Assembly (NCBI GenBank): GCA_003565815.1
Contig: PXAS01000250.1
Location: 1 to 31,463, forward strand
Reading direction: 5' to 3'
Source: PVC group bacterium
GTDB lineage: Bacteria; Verrucomicrobiota; Kiritimatiellia; SS1-B-03-39; UBA6053
Length of the DNA stretch: 31,463 bases
The notes beneath the pieces are model-generated. The model made no database searches and was not told the origin of the DNA. It was given only the letters and a program-made list of their open reading frames with translations. The number at the start of each line of letters is the position of its first letter. The first letter of the stretch is position 1. A program made the translations under genes and the position numbers. Of the stretch, positions 23,516 to 31,439 are shown one piece after another.

Positions 23516-24604
23516 ATGGACCTGCTCATCGAATTTTTCATCCAAGCCGTGGAAGCGGAAGCTTCCGACATTCACCTGAAAGTGGGCCAGCCGCCCATCT
23601 ACCGCCTGGAGGGCCACCTCTACAAAGCCGACGCCCCTCCGGTGACCGCGGAACAGATGATGGAACTCATGAACGACATGCTCACGCCGGGATTGAAGGA
23701 AACCTTTGAACGTCAACAGGAAGTCGACTTCGCGTGGAACATGAACCCCAGGGTGCGATTCCGGGTTAACCTGTTTTCCAGCAATGGCGAATCCACCTTG
23801 TCCCTACGCTATGTCAAAAACGCGGTCCAAAACTTTGAAAGCCTGAACCTGCCCGAGCAATTGTCCAAAATCGCCATGGTTCGCAGGGGAATCGTGTTGT
23901 TGGCCGGCACCACCGGAAGCGGGAAATCCACGACCCTTGGCGCCATGATCAATTATATCAATGACCGGGAATTCCGCCGCATCATCACCATTGAGGATCC
24001 CATCGAATACATGTTCACCGACAACCAGTGCGTCATTTCCCAACGGGAAATCGGGCTGGACACCGAAACCTTTCAAACCGGACTGCGCGCGGCACTGCGC
24101 CAGGATCCCGATGTGATCATGGTGGGTGAAATTCGGGACCGCAACAGCGTGGAAACCGCCCTGACCGCCGCCGAAACCGGGCACTTGATTTTTTCCACCG
24201 TACACGGGGAAAACAGCGTGCAGGGACTCATGCGAGTGCTCGACATGTTCAGCGCCGAGGAGCGTCCCCAAATCCGGCTGGCCTTGTCCCACACCTTGCG
24301 GGCCATGATTTGCCAACGGCTGGTGCCCTCGGTGGACGGACGGGTGCGCCCGGCCTGCGAAATTCTGTCCAACAACGCCCTGGTGCGCAAACTCATCCAA
24401 GAGGAAAGCACCCAGAAACTGTTTACCGCCATTGAAACCGGAAAGGAAGACGGCATGATTTCCTTCAACCAGTCCCTGTACCAAATGGTGAAAGAAGGGG
24501 TCGTCGACCAGGATACCGCCATGCGCTTCGCCTCCAATCCGGAAGCCTTGCACATGAACCTGCGCGGGATCTTCCTGGATTCCGGCAGCCGGATCGTGGG
24601 CTGA
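23516..24604 (+). CDS. pilT: Type IV pilus retraction ATPase, PilT-like
   Basis: A 362-residue GspE/PilT-family hexameric ATPase for pilus retraction. The N-terminal domain begins MDLLIEFFIQAVEAEASDIHLKVGQPP, typical of PilT. Walker A GTTGSGKST spans residues 131-139; IEDPIEY is the Asp box; the Walker B region is DPDVIMVGEIRDRNSVETALTAAETGH; the His box reads STVHGENSV, differing from the common STLHTxSA. The C-terminal VRKLIQEEST replaces the AIRNLIREGK helix of classical PilT. ATG 23516 is chosen because homology starts there; in-frame upstream sequence lies inside the permease gene. No pilin or assembly gene is near. It converges with the glycosyltransferase with one base between stops. 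Confidence 0.92.
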   Translation: MDLLIEFFIQAVEAEASDIHLKVGQPPIYRLEGHLYKADAPPVTAEQMMELMNDMLTPGLKETFERQQEVDFAWNMNPRVRFRVNLFSSNGESTLSLRYVKNAVQNFESLNLPEQLSKIAMVRRGIVLLAGTTGSGKSTTLGAMINYINDREFRRIITIEDPIEYMFTDNQCVISQREIGLDTETFQTGLRAALRQDPDVIMVGEIRDRNSVETALTAAETGHLIFSTVHGENSVQGLMRVLDMFSAEERPQIRLALSHTLRAMICQRLVPSVDGRVRPACEILSNNALVRKLIQEESTQKLFTAIETGKEDGMISFNQSLYQMVKEGVVDQDTAMRFASNPEALHMNLRGIFLDSGSRIVG

Positions 24605-24605
24605 A

Positions 24606-25832
24606 TCAGCTCACGTTGTGATAGCTGCGCTTGGACACCACGTCCTGCAGGACTTGTTCCAGCAAATCCATGCTGTTGGACCAGGTGAACTGCGATTCGA
24701 TGGTTTTCCGGGCGTTTTGGCCCAGTCTCCGGCATTGCGCTTCGTCGTGCAACAGCATGTAAATCAAGTCGGCCATCACGCCGGGGGAATCCGCCAAATA
24801 GCCATTGTTGCCTTGTAGCATGGGGATGCCTTCGGACCCCACCAGGGTACTGACCACGGGCAGTTCCATGGCCATGGCCTCCAGAACTTTTCCCCGGACG
24901 CCGGAGCCGGACAAGGCCGGACAGGCGTACACCTTGGCCCGGGCCAGATAAGGACGCAAATCCTCCACCTCTCCGGTAATGATGATCCGATCGTCCCGCC
25001 CCCCGATATGGTTCATGGCCGGACTCGGGTCCCGACCCACCAAGTACAACTTCACATCCGGATCCCGCCGGCGAACCACTGGCCACACGTTGCGCAGGAA
25101 CCAAAGGGCGCCGTATTGGGTTTGCTCGCTGCTGAAGCGGCCGGTAATCAAAATGACGTGCTCCTTGGGCTCATCCGGCAAGGGAAAAAACGTCTCGGAG
25201 CGCAATCCGGGCGAAACCGCGGTAATGCGCACGGTCGGATCCTCTTCCAGCAACGCCATGCGTTCTTCATGCGTTAAGGTCAGCACGCGGTCCACGGCCC
25301 GATAGAGGCGGAATTCCAGATACCGCATGTGGCGGTACTCCAGCCATTGACGCCCCCAACTCAGGCCCGCGCCCAGCATGTTGATGCGCTTGCGGCTGCC
25401 CAGGGTCGGGGAATCGTGACAAGAAATCATCCGCCGCACCGCGGGCAAATAGGGGTTTTCCAAAAAAAACAGCCCCATGGCCGTGAACTCCGCGATGGCC
25501 ACGTCATATCGCCCGTAGTGAACCATGCGCCCCAAGGTTTCGCTCATGCGCCGGCTTTGGTAGCGAAAAAAAGAGGAACGGGCGCTGAACCGTCCTTGGG
25601 TAAAGGCACCGGGCAAAAATTGGTTCAAACGGGGCTCCCGCAAAATTTCCACCTCATACAGCCCGGAATGCAAACGGTCAATGTAGGGACGATCCTGCTG
25701 CTCGTCAATAAAGCAGGCCAGCCCCACTTGGTGACCGCGTTCGATCAGCCGCGCCATCCGCTGATACACCATCTGCATGCCACTGTAGGATTGTGCGTGC
25801 GGCAGCCGCGGGGTCAGCATTAATATGCGCAT
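24606..25832 (-). CDS. Family 4 glycosyltransferase (GT-B)
   Basis: A 408-residue retaining glycosyltransferase. The N-terminal Rossmann-like domain starts MRILMLTPRLPHAQSYSGMQ and the C-terminal nucleotide-sugar domain has GSGVRGKVLEAMAMELPVVST, containing the conserved Glu of the E-x7-E-like region, plus LITGRFSSEQTQYGALWFL and KLYLVGRDPSP. The N-terminal pattern resembles the sugar transferases linked to exopolysaccharide (EpsH/PEP-CTERM-type) loci, but that assignment is tentative. Expected role: adding a sugar to a cell-surface or exopolysaccharide acceptor at the inner face of the membrane. A strong ribosome site GGAGGGAGG lies 3-7 nt before ATG 25832. A candidate leader ORF overlaps the start. 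Confidence 0.88.
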   Translation of the reverse strand: MRILMLTPRLPHAQSYSGMQMVYQRMARLIERGHQVGLACFIDEQQDRPYIDRLHSGLYEVEILREPRLNQFLPGAFTQGRFSARSSFFRYQSRRMSETLGRMVHYGRYDVAIAEFTAMGLFFLENPYLPAVRRMISCHDSPTLGSRKRINMLGAGLSWGRQWLEYRHMRYLEFRLYRAVDRVLTLTHEERMALLEEDPTVRITAVSPGLRSETFFPLPDEPKEHVILITGRFSSEQTQYGALWFLRNVWPVVRRRDPDVKLYLVGRDPSPAMNHIGGRDDRIIITGEVEDLRPYLARAKVYACPALSGSGVRGKVLEAMAMELPVVSTLVGSEGIPMLQGNNGYLADSPGVMADLIYMLLHDEAQCRRLGQNARKTIESQFTWSNSMDLLEQVLQDVVSKRSYHNVS

Positions 25833-25897
25833 GATCCTCCCTCCGCGGGGGCTTCAACCCGCATCGATGGCAAATAAGCCTGTACGTAAAACTCCAT
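25820..25897 (-). CDS. Candidate small leader ORF overlapping the glycosyltransferase start
   Basis: Twenty-five codons, starting MEFYVQAYLP and ending GGSCAY, with its own AAGGAG ribosome site 7 nt upstream (25905-25910). A second in-frame ATG at 25903 would give 27 residues. It reads through the glycosyltransferase ribosome site and start (25832) and stops at TAA 25822-25820, which forms a TAATG overlap with Met5 of the glycosyltransferase. This arrangement suits translational coupling or a regulatory leader peptide. I recognise no homologue; it may be chance. Confidence 0.35.
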   Translation of the reverse strand: MEFYVQAYLPSMRVEAPAEGGSCAY

Positions 25898-26226
25898 CTT
25901 CATGCTCCTTCCCTATTCGTTTTCCGGGAATGAGCAATCCCGGATACGAAAGAATCAAACAAATCCCGCGGACACCATCATTGGCACGCATGTTGCTTAA
26001 TCTCTTCCTGCAAACGACAATGCGAAAAAAACACCCGGATCCAACCTTTTACCCCCAAAAAACCTCACGGAAGTTTTAAAAAAAAATTTCTTTGAAAGAA
26101 ACAAACAAAATGTTAATCGAGTAACAAACAGGAGTTTCTCACTTGAACCATCAAGGGAGCCCGTCACCAGCAGCAAATTCGCAAAATTTAGAATTTTCAC
26201 AACCCCGCAAACAGAAATCAGACATC
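25833..26226. other. Divergent intergenic region glycosyltransferase / coiled-coil protein
   Basis: This stretch of about 390 nt is more AT-rich than its surroundings on the right side. It holds the leader ORF and ribosome sites of the glycosyltransferase on the left. On the right it has long A tracts (26020-26090), a 15-nt palindrome (26087-26101) and an AGGAG (26130-26134) placed 8 nt before an in-frame TTG at 26143. No well-matched promoter is visible; frames here encode nothing protein-like. Confidence 0.55.
26087..26101. promoter_or_regulatory. 15-nt perfect palindrome upstream of the coiled-coil gene
   Basis: TTTCTTT-G-AAAGAAA is a perfect odd palindrome about 126-140 nt before the ATG at 26227, within an A-rich tract. 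It may bind a dimeric regulator or fold as an AT-rich hairpin. Confidence 0.3.
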
Positions 26227-29200
26227 ATGCCCTCCGAAATCAAATTCCGTTGCCCTTCTTGCAACCGCAAACTCAGTGTAAAAGCCGAGGCGGCCGGCAA
26301 GAAAATTCGTTGCCCGGCTTGTGATGCGAAAATCCAAATTCCCATGGTTTCGCAATTGCCCCCGAGTGATGACAAAACGCAAACCGCGAAAATCACCGGC
26401 GAGATGGAAAAGGTGTTGGAAGAAAAGCACACCTTGCAGAGCGAGGTGGACAAGTGGAAAGCCAAAGCGGAGGCGGCGGAGTCCCTGGAACGCAAATATG
26501 CGGATTTGAGCGGAACCCTGGATGTCCTCAAGGTCAAACTGGAGGAAACCGAAGAAGAGAAAAGCGAAGCCAAAACGCAGGTGGATCGTCTTGAAAAAGA
26601 GCTGGATGCACTCAAAACCCAATTGGAATCGGCAATGGACGCCGAGGCCTCCAGGGGGCCCGCATCTGAAGCATTGGAAAAGGAACTCGCGGAAAAGGAA
26701 AGCGAACGCCTGAGATTGGAAGGGGAAAACAATCGTCGCGACGAAGAAATCGGGAACCTGAAATCGGAGATGGAAGCCCTCCGCAAACATCTGGCCGATC
26801 AGGAAGCGCAACGCGAAAACAATGCCGATGAATTGGAAAACCTCCGGAGCCAGCTCGCCGTGGCGGAAAAGGCGAAACACCACTTTGAAGCCGAAGTCGG
26901 GGACCGCGAGGACCGCATGACCTCCCTGGAGCGGCAAATCAAATCGTTGAGCGAGGAATTGGAGGAAAAATCGGAATCCAGCAGCAGTCACAGCCAAGCG
27001 TTGAAAGAACTCCGCGCGCAAATCGCCGAAGTCACGTCCGAAAAAGAGCAGCTCTCCGAGCAAATGGAAAACCGGGACAAAGAGGTCGCCCGGTTGAATG
27101 CGGAACGAGACAAGTTGCAAAAGGACCTTGAAGCCCTCAATACCAGCGGCGACGAGGCCCAAAAACATGAAATCGCGGCACAAAGTCTGAAGGAACAACT
27201 CCAGGAAGCCAAAAAACGCCATCGGGAACTGGAAGCGGAACGGGACGACAAAGCGGATGCGGCCCGGAAATTGCAGAATCAATGTACGGTCCTGCAGGAA
27301 AAAATGGACCAGTTCACCTCGGAAATCAACAAACATGTGGTGGATCTGGAAGTCAGCAAAAAGCGCGAAAAAGAGCAGGACTCGCTCATCACCAAATACA
27401 AGGCCGACAAGCTTCGCGACGCGGACGCCCGGGCGGAATTGGAAGAGCAAATCGAAAAACTGAACGCACACGAAGCCCGGCAAACCGAAGCTTTGTCCGC
27501 CGCGCAAGAGAAGCTGGCCTTTCTGGAATCGGCGACCGAACAAAAAGCCGGCGAACTCGAACAAGCCCGTAACGCCTTCCAGGACTTGGAAACCCGCCAT
27601 CGGGAGACCATGGATAAGTTCAGGGACTTGGAAGACAGTTCCAAAAAACTTTCGGAGGAACTCAACCAATTCAAGGGAGATCTCCGCCAACGCACCACGG
27701 AAAGGGATGAGTTCCGGACCCAGTTGGAAGCCGCCGAAGCCGCGCGTGAAAAACTGGAAACGGATTTGCAGACCCAGCGTGATCGCGCGGAATCAACCGC
27801 CAGGGAGTTGGAAACCATACAGGCCGGGCTCAACGCCGCCCATCAAGAACGCGACCAGGCCCGTTCCGCATTGGACAACGCCGAAAAAGAGCGCGAATCC
27901 CTCCAGACCGAACTCGACGCGCTGAACCAGCGTGCGGAAGCCTCTTCCGAAGAAATCGAAGCCCTCCAAAACAAAATCAATGCCGCCCAGCAAGAACGCG
28001 ATCAGGCCCGCTCCGCCTTGGAAAACGCGGAAAAGGCACGCGAAGCCCTGCAGGCTGAACTCGACGAGCAAAAACAGCTTGCGAATGCCTCTTCCGAAGA
28101 ACTCGAAGCCCTGCAGCGCAAAATCAACGCCGCGCACAGTGAACGCGACCAGGCCCGCTCCACATTGGAAAGCGCGGAACAGGCGCGCGAAGTCTTGCAG
28201 GCCGAACTTGAAGAACAAAAACAGCTTGCGAATGCCTCTTCCGAAGAACTCGAAGCCCTGCAGCGCAAAATCAACGATGCCCATCAAGATCGCGACCAGG
28301 CACGTTCCGCATTGGAAAGCGCGGAAACGGCGCGCGAAGCCTTGCAGGCCGAACTCGACGAACAAAAACAATTCGCGAATGCCTCTTCCGAAGAACTCGA
28401 AGCCCTGCAGCGCAAAATCAACGCCGCCCATCAAGAACGCGACCAGGCCCGTTCCGCATTGGAAAGCGCGGAAACGGCGCGCGAAGCCTTGCAGGCCGAA
28501 CTCGAAGAACAAAAACAGCTTGCGGAAGCTTCATCCGAAGAACTCGAAGCCCTGCAGAGCAAAATCAACGCCGCGCACAGTGAACGCGACCAGGCCCGCT
28601 CCGCATTGGACAACGCGGAAAAGGCGCGCGAAGCCTTGCAGGCCGAACTCGACGAACAAAAACAGCTTGCGGAAGCTTCTTCCGAAGAACTCGAAGCCCT
28701 GCAAAGCAAAATCAACGATGCCCATCAAGAACGCGACCAAGCCCGTTCCGCATTGGAAAGCGCGGAATCGGGGCGCGAAGCCTTGCAGGCCGAACTCGAC
28801 GAACAAAAACAGTTCGCGAATGCCTCTTCCGAAGAACTCGAAGCCCTGCAAAGCAAAATCAACGATGCCCATCAAGAACGCGACCAAGCCCGTTCCGCAT
28901 TGGATAACGCGGAGAAGGCACGCGAAGCCTTGCAGGCCGAACTCGACGAACAAAAACAGCTTGCGGAAGCCTCTTCCGAAGAACTCGAAGCTCTGCAGAG
29001 CAAAATCAACGCCGCCCATCAAGAACGCGACCAAGCCCGCTCCGCATTGGAAAGTGCGGAAAAGCAGGGAGCGTCCTTGCAAGCCGAACTGGAGGAACAG
29101 CGCCAAAAAGCGGAAGGCGCCGCCGAGGAGCTGAAAGTACTCCAAGCCAAACTGGAAAACGCCGGACGCGAACGCAACGATTTGCAAAGCACCTTGGAAG

Positions 29201-30978
29201 ACGTAACCGGTGAACGCGATTCCATGCGCGAATCCTATGAGGAAATGCTCGAGGAACAACGCGCGATCGAAGCCAGACTCGACCTGCTTAACGGCGTGAA
29301 TTCCGAATTGCAGGAAAAAGTGGAAACACTTGAAAATGAAAACCAAAGCCTGGCCGAGTCCCGCGAAGCCGCCGTGAGCCGGTTGGAGACGGTCAACAAA
29401 CTTCGGGAAGAGCTTCAACAACGCGAAGAAGCCCTGCGCGAAAAAAACAGCGTCCTCTCCGGCAGCCTCCGGGAGTTGGAAAGCGAAACCGCCGAATTGC
29501 GCGAAAAAATCGTGCGAATCGACGAGGAACGCCAATCGGGTTTTGAGCAAATCAAAACACTTTCCGCGGCCAAGGCCAGTGCGGAATCCAGCATCGCCGG
29601 CCTCAAGGAAGACTTGGAAGCCCGTAAAACCAAGGTGGAAGAACTTGAGAGCCGTCTGGAAAAATCCCTTTCCGAAAATCAGGAACTGACCGGGCAACTG
29701 AACGAGGCGGTCAGCAAAGCCAAGAGCAACGCCGAGCGGGCCGAACGCGCGGAAACGGAGGCGGAAGAAAGCATTCAGCAATTGAGTTCGACTGCGGAAC
29801 AGATGCAGAAAACCACGCAATCCTTGATGGAGATCCGCAAGGAAAACAAATCTTTGCGCAGCAAAATCGACGAACTGATGGGCATCCCCGCCGACGAACG
29901 TGAAGCCGAAGCCCTGCAAACGAAAATGCAGGGCATGGAGGAAACCATACGGCATTTGGAACAACAACTGACCGATGCCGAAGAAGCCAACCAAACCAAG
30001 GCGTCGGAGTTGTCCGAACATCACAAGCGCGAAATTCAAACCCTGCGTGCCTCATTGGAAGACGACCAAAGCAAGCTTCAAAAGCTGACCTCCGAACTGG
30101 AAACCAGCCGCAAGCGCGCCGAATTGGCCGAAAACCGCATGAAGGAAGAAAAAGCGGCCATGGAGACACAGGTTCAGGAATTAAAAGCCAAACTTGAAGA
30201 AAACCAAGGCTCGATGCAGTCGAAAGGTCTTGAGCACGAACACGTTCAAAAGGAAAACGAACAACTGCGCGCCCGCTTGGATAAATCCCATGAGGAAATC
30301 AAGCAACTCATGGACCAGGTCAACCAAGCCGAAAAATCGCAGGATACCGCCGCCTCCCTGAAAGCCCGCCTCGAAGGTCTGGAAGTGGAACGGGAAGAAC
30401 TACTGCGGCAAAACCAGGAATTGACCTCAAAATCCGAGCAATTGCGTGAAAAAGCCAACCTGGCCGAGAAATCGGCCAAGTCCGGCGAAGAAGTCACCGC
30501 CCTCAAGGCGGAACTCGCGGAAGTCAGGGGCCAACTCAAAGAGTTGCAATCTTCGAAAACCAATGCCGAAGGGGCCGCCCTCATGCAGGAAATCGAAGAA
30601 TTGGAGAAGAAAAAGCTCAACCTGAACCGGGATCTGGCCCAGGCGAAAAGCACCATCATGGATGCCGCCAGCATCATGGGAAAAACCAAATCCCTGCAGG
30701 ACAAGTTGGATGCCTTGACCCGAGAAAACGCCAGACTGCGCGGCGAGGCGCCGGGAGCCAGCCCCGTTCGAAACGGTGCCGCCGAAACCAACCAAGCCGC
30801 GAGAAGTTTTGGCCGCGGTTCAGCCCTGCACCCAAACGAATCCCAATTGGCGGCCGACAAAAAACTTAAGCTGAAAACGGCGGATACCAGCGGAAGTTCC
30901 TCCAGCAGAGGAGACAACAAAAACAAATTCGCCAAATCACTTTTCGGCTCCGTCCGCGGCACCAAAGCCGGGAAATAA
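26227..30978 (+). CDS. Giant zinc-ribbon coiled-coil protein with 49-residue tandem repeats
   Basis: I do not recognise a named family. The 1,583-residue product starts with a zinc ribbon, CPSC...CPAC (Cys9, Cys12, Cys29, Cys32), of the FxCPxC-AGK-CPxC type common in PVC proteins. Residues about 55-1,500 are almost unbroken Glu/Lys/Gln/Leu-rich coiled coil. Residues 535-975 are nine tandem 49-residue units. The tail (about 1,500-1,583) is disordered, Ser/Gly-rich and ends in basic KSLFGSVRGTKAGK. There is no signal peptide, membrane helix or ATPase head, so it is not SMC and is probably a cytoplasmic filament or scaffold. Start uncertain: a TTG at 26143 with a well-spaced AGGAG would add 28 residues. 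It is monocistronic, with a terminator after it. Confidence 0.85.
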   Translation: MPSEIKFRCPSCNRKLSVKAEAAGKKIRCPACDAKIQIPMVSQLPPSDDKTQTAKITGEMEKVLEEKHTLQSEVDKWKAKAEAAESLERKYADLSGTLDVLKVKLEETEEEKSEAKTQVDRLEKELDALKTQLESAMDAEASRGPASEALEKELAEKESERLRLEGENNRRDEEIGNLKSEMEALRKHLADQEAQRENNADELENLRSQLAVAEKAKHHFEAEVGDREDRMTSLERQIKSLSEELEEKSESSSSHSQALKELRAQIAEVTSEKEQLSEQMENRDKEVARLNAERDKLQKDLEALNTSGDEAQKHEIAAQSLKEQLQEAKKRHRELEAERDDKADAARKLQNQCTVLQEKMDQFTSEINKHVVDLEVSKKREKEQDSLITKYKADKLRDADARAELEEQIEKLNAHEARQTEALSAAQEKLAFLESATEQKAGELEQARNAFQDLETRHRETMDKFRDLEDSSKKLSEELNQFKGDLRQRTTERDEFRTQLEAAEAAREKLETDLQTQRDRAESTARELETIQAGLNAAHQERDQARSALDNAEKERESLQTELDALNQRAEASSEEIEALQNKINAAQQERDQARSALENAEKAREALQAELDEQKQLANASSEELEALQRKINAAHSERDQARSTLESAEQAREVLQAELEEQKQLANASSEELEALQRKINDAHQDRDQARSALESAETAREALQAELDEQKQFANASSEELEALQRKINAAHQERDQARSALESAETAREALQAELEEQKQLAEASSEELEALQSKINAAHSERDQARSALDNAEKAREALQAELDEQKQLAEASSEELEALQSKINDAHQERDQARSALESAESGREALQAELDEQKQFANASSEELEALQSKINDAHQERDQARSALDNAEKAREALQAELDEQKQLAEASSEELEALQSKINAAHQERDQARSALESAEKQGASLQAELEEQRQKAEGAAEELKVLQAKLENAGRERNDLQSTLEDVTGERDSMRESYEEMLEEQRAIEARLDLLNGVNSELQEKVETLENENQSLAESREAAVSRLETVNKLREELQQREEALREKNSVLSGSLRELESETAELREKIVRIDEERQSGFEQIKTLSAAKASAESSIAGLKEDLEARKTKVEELESRLEKSLSENQELTGQLNEAVSKAKSNAERAERAETEAEESIQQLSSTAEQMQKTTQSLMEIRKENKSLRSKIDELMGIPADEREAEALQTKMQGMEETIRHLEQQLTDAEEANQTKASELSEHHKREIQTLRASLEDDQSKLQKLTSELETSRKRAELAENRMKEEKAAMETQVQELKAKLEENQGSMQSKGLEHEHVQKENEQLRARLDKSHEEIKQLMDQVNQAEKSQDTAASLKARLEGLEVEREELLRQNQELTSKSEQLREKANLAEKSAKSGEEVTALKAELAEVRGQLKELQSSKTNAEGAALMQEIEELEKKKLNLNRDLAQAKSTIMDAASIMGKTKSLQDKLDALTRENARLRGEAPGASPVRNGAAETNQAARSFGRGSALHPNESQLAADKKLKLKTADTSGSSSSRGDNKNKFAKSLFGSVRGTKAGK
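27829..29151 (+). repeat. Nine tandem 147-bp units encoding seven heptads each
   Basis: Nine in-register copies of 147 bp start at 27829, 27976, 28123, 28270, 28417, 28564, 28711, 28858 and 29005. Each encodes 49 residues, exactly seven heptads. With Ile/Leu1 as position a, a residues are I/L,R,L,R,L,A,L and d residues are A,A,A,L,Q,S,L, so the coil runs without stutters. Core words such as ERDQARSAL and EALQAEL recur. Units 2-8 are nearly identical in DNA; units 1 and 9 are the most diverged, as expected from unequal exchange inside an array. Confidence 0.95.
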
Positions 30979-30994
30979 TCCTCCTGAGGAAGCA

Positions 30995-31021
30995 GCGTTC
31001 GGTCTCCCCCGAAGGCTTTTT
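30995..31021 (+). terminator. Intrinsic terminator after the coiled-coil gene
   Basis: TTCGG (30998-31002) pairs with CCGAA (31009-31013) around a 6-nt loop. GC (30995-30996) and GC (31015-31016) extend it across one G-G mismatch, and TTTTT follows directly. It lies 17 nt past the stop codon. Confidence 0.7.
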
Positions 31022-31434
31022 CCCATGTTCAGGCTTTCCCATCACACATGCGCACGGCCCCCTTCGCCCCTGCCGATGCGGCGATCGGCGCTACTGTCCC
31101 CTCTACGCTTCCCTCAAATTGCCCAAGCGCTGTTCACGCAAAACCACCGCAAAAGGCGGTAGCTCGTGGAACTCGCTACACGCACTCCAGGGACGCTTCG
31201 CGTCAATCCACTTGCAACCAAGGGGGGAACCCCTCAATCAACCGCAAAAGCGAGCGCCAAACCTTCACCAACAGACCCAACACTCGCCCCTTGACACAAA
31301 GCTGGCCCCTGCGCGAAGCGCCCTGCGCTCAGTGATAGCCCTTCGATGCGGGGCTTGCGCCCCTTACTCAGGGCACCATTCGACTCGCTGCACTCACTCA
31401 TGGCCTCCGGCCAGGGAGAGTGCAGCGAGTCGAA
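31022..31434. other. Non-coding, hairpin-rich intergenic stretch
   Basis: I see no gene in these roughly 410 nt, but many small hairpins: ACCGC/GCGGT (31146-31160), GACGC/GCGTC (31192-31204), AGGGG/CCCCT (31221-31234), GGGGC/GCCCC (31350-31363), GCCCTG/CAGGGC enclosing 31320-31374, and the large one at 31374-31439. The segment 31170-31191 matches 17 of 22 positions of 31382-31403, so it looks like a decayed copy of the large palindrome's left arm. A 95-codon open frame (31048-31335) has no protein-like composition. Confidence 0.6.
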
Positions 31435-31439
31435 TGGTG
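31374..31439. repeat. 22-bp perfect inverted repeat overlapping the tRNA 3' end
   Basis: The left arm 31374-31395 and right arm 31418-31439 are perfect inverse complements (arm core CGACTCGCTGCACTC). The 22-nt loop itself contains a hairpin TGGCC-TCC-GGCCA (31401-31413). The right arm includes the complement of the last five bases of the tRNA (CACCA), so the left arm carries a copy of that end. It may be an extragenic palindromic element, a tRNA terminator or processing structure, or the footprint of an insertion at the tRNA end. Confidence 0.85.

Noticed and set aside
27932..29134. A second 400-codon frame over the repeat array, Lys/Pro/Ser-rich
   Set aside because: A +1 shadow of the repeated coiled-coil codons; repeats free of stops in one frame tend to be free of stops in others. 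There is no ribosome site, and the upstream frame is clearly real.
27829..29151. CRISPR-like or intergenic satellite interpretation of the 147-bp tandem array
   Set aside because: The units are contiguous with no spacers, stay in frame and encode a perfect heptad pattern inside a long gene.
31048..31335. 95-codon open frame in the hairpin-rich spacer
   Set aside because: Composition looks random, it overlaps several palindromes and it has no ribosome site; better treated as non-coding.
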